Position numbers and translations under genes: made by a program. From Acidimicrobiia bacterium (GTDB lineage Bacteria; Actinomycetota; Acidimicrobiia; UBA5794; JAOTWH01): a stretch of 6,648 bases of DNA. Shown here piece by piece: positions 5,134 to 6,648 of this stretch. The notes under the pieces are model-generated. The model searched no databases and was not told the DNA's origin. It saw only the letters and a program-made list of their open reading frames with translations. Where the stretch lies: contig JAOTWH010000124.1 of assembly GCA_029863035.1 (NCBI GenBank), positions 1 to 6,648 of the forward strand, read 5' to 3'. Each line of letters opens with the position of its first letter. The first letter of the stretch is position 1.

Positions 5134-6648
5134 AGCTGGCTGCGAGCTTCCGCCGTGGGGAATCAATCGATATGCGTCGTAGACACCGTCGGCCGAACGC
5201 AGTTCGTCGACGAGGTGCTCGAGCTGGCCGGGATCACTCAGCTCGACCTCGTAACGCAGCACGGCCACACGGTCCCGCCCCGTGGCCGACGATGAAGCGT
5301 GAATGTTCGCCCCCAGGTCGGAGAGCACAGTCGTGACATCGCGCAAGAGCTTCGGTCGATCCAGAGCCTCGACCTGAATCCAAACGCTGTACCTAGCGTC
5401 ACCAGCATCTGCGGCCCAAGACACTTCGATCATCCTCTCCGGACGCTTTCCCAGGGCCGGCATGTTGGTGCAGTCGGAGCGATGTACCGACACTCCCCTA
5501 CCAACGGTCACGAACCCAACAATGCGGTCTCCAGGTACCGGCGAACAACATCGGGCCATCTGCACCAGCGCATCGTCGATGCCCTCGACAACGACACCTC
5601 CCGCTGGACGCTTGGATCTCGTCCACACCGGCTCGAGTAGGGATTCCTCCGAATCATCAGCTTGCGGTTCAGCTAGCGCCGACACCTTGGCCGCGATCGT
5701 CTCCACATGGACCTTGCCGGCCCCGACGGCGGCATAGAGGGCTTCAAGCTCGGTTAGCCCCATACGGTGTGCTACCTCGGTTACCAGGGAGTCTCGTTCC
5801 GTGGCCCCTAGATCGAGTCTCGACAAGGACTTGATCACAGACTCGCGCCCCGCCACGATCGACTCGGCGCGACGCTCTCGGGAGTACCACTGGCGGATCT
5901 TGGCGGCGGCTCGGGTTCCTTTCACAAAGCCGAGCCAGTCTCGGCTCGGGCCGGCGTCAGGAGCCTTCGACGTGCTGATCTCAACGATGTCTCCCGATGA
6001 CAACTCTGTCGACAGTGGCACGAGGCGACCGTTGACTTTGGCACCAACGCAGCGGTGTCCAACCTCTGTGTGGATGGCATAGGCGAAGTCGACCGGAGTA
6101 GCGCCGCGCGGCAAGGTCACAACGCTCCCCTTTGGAGTCAGGGCGAAGACCTCATCTTGATATAGGTCGATCTTCAGGTTGGCGAGGAATTCGGCGGGGT
6201 CAGCGTATTCGTCCTGCAGGAACCGCACGTCGGATATCCACTTGAGGTCGTCGGGACCAAGGCCTTCCTTGTATCGCCAATGGGAGGCGATGCCGAACTC
6301 GGCTCGTCCGTTCATCTCAGCGGTCCGGATCTGCACCTCTAGCGGCTTGCCGTCTGGACCCACCACGGTGGTGTGGATGCTTTGGTAGAGGTTGAACTTG
6401 GGCATGGCGATGTAGTCCTTGAAGCGCCCATGAACCGGCGGCCACACCGTGTGGACGGTGCCCAAGGCTGCGTAACAGTCCTTCACCTCGTCAACGATGA
6501 TGCGGATCCCGATGAGATCGTGGATGTCTTCGAACGGGAGGCCGGAGTCGACCATTTTGCGATAGATCGAGTAGGGGTGCTTAGGTCGTCCCGTCACCTC
6601 GGCTCGCACCTTGTGAAGCTCTAGCTCGGCCGAGATCGCGTCACTGGC
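5128..6648 (-). CDS. rel: Bifunctional (p)ppGpp synthetase/hydrolase, C-terminal part (5' end beyond window)
   Basis: RelA/SpoT homologue that makes and degrades the alarmone (p)ppGpp in the stringent response and binds stalled ribosomes. The frame is open to the window edge, giving 506 visible residues; the count below begins at the internal GTG at 6609. The synthetase domain is seen from GRPKHPYSIYRKM (7-19) through DLIGIRIIVDEVKDCY (31-46), GRFKDYIAMPK (61-71), YQSIHTTV (75-82) and EVQIRTAEMN (91-100). RFKD (62-65) is the RxKD motif of bifunctional enzymes, not the ExDD of synthetase-only RelA. The TGS domain covers about 152-214 (DEVFALTPKGSVVTLPRGATP). A helical region and an acidic linker (about 315-328) follow. 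The zinc-finger-type domain has ARCCSPVPGD (352-361), H376 and C380, all ligands kept. The ACT domain covers about 407-482. The missing N-terminus should hold the HD hydrolase domain. It is the upstream neighbour of the pilin cassette. Identity is very secure. Confidence -1.
   Translation of the reverse strand, partial: ASDAISAELELHKVRAEVTGRPKHPYSIYRKMVDSGLPFEDIHDLIGIRIIVDEVKDCYAALGTVHTVWPPVHGRFKDYIAMPKFNLYQSIHTTVVGPDGKPLEVQIRTAEMNGRAEFGIASHWRYKEGLGPDDLKWISDVRFLQDEYADPAEFLANLKIDLYQDEVFALTPKGSVVTLPRGATPVDFAYAIHTEVGHRCVGAKVNGRLVPLSTELSSGDIVEISTSKAPDAGPSRDWLGFVKGTRAAAKIRQWYSRERRAESIVAGRESVIKSLSRLDLGATERDSLVTEVAHRMGLTELEALYAAVGAGKVHVETIAAKVSALAEPQADDSEESLLEPVWTRSKRPAGGVVVEGIDDALVQMARCCSPVPGDRIVGFVTVGRGVSVHRSDCTNMPALGKRPERMIEVSWAADAGDARYSVWIQVEALDRPKLLRDVTTVLSDLGANIHASSSATGRDRVAVLRYEVELSDPGQLEHLVDELRSADGVYDAYRLIPHGGSSQPAD

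Noticed and set aside
6570..6609. GTG at 6609 as the true start of the alarmone synthetase gene
   Set aside because: The frame stays open to the window edge and the synthetase domain is already under way, so the start must lie outside.

Overview
The window reads as a chromosomal segment of a high-GC bacterium, most likely an actinobacterium. I infer this from the GC-rich third codon positions, the actinobacterial look of the aspartyl-tRNA synthetase N-terminus (WVASRRDHGG, LDLRDASG), and a leader-poor gene start. An uncultured or deep-branching actinobacterial class is plausible, but I cannot place it further by reading alone. All supported genes lie on the minus strand, so transcription runs from high to low coordinates, and coding density is very high.

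In transcription order: (1) 6648-5128, the C-terminal 506 residues of a bifunctional RelA/SpoT-type alarmone enzyme, whose hydrolase domain and start lie outside the window. (2) A 71-base gap containing an almost perfect 24-bp palindrome that overlaps the rel stop codon. (3) 5056-2586, three tightly packed genes for prepilin-like proteins (PilV/GspI-like, PilW/GspJ-like, and a large PilX/GspK-like protein). (4) A 71-base gap with a perfect 13-bp hairpin, probably ending the pilin transcript, directly followed by a start codon without a Shine-Dalgarno sequence. (5) 2514-1858, a metallo-beta-lactamase-fold hydrolase of the glyoxalase II type. (6) 1861-641, histidyl-tRNA synthetase, coupled to the hydrolase by an ATGA overlap. 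(7) 632-1, the first 210 residues of aspartyl-tRNA synthetase, cut by the window edge.

The order rel, MBL hydrolase, hisS, aspS is a familiar neighbourhood in Gram-positive bacteria and groups amino-acid-starvation signalling with tRNA charging. The unusual point is the insertion of a three-gene pilus or pseudopilus tip-type cassette between rel and the hydrolase. The cassette has no major pilin, ATPase or platform gene here, so its products must use an assembly machine encoded elsewhere. No RNA gene, CRISPR array, insertion sequence or other mobile element was seen. The only gene-free stretches are the two 71-base gaps. I see no wholly new defence or mobile system; the pilin cassette and the two inverted repeats around it are the parts most worth pursuing.
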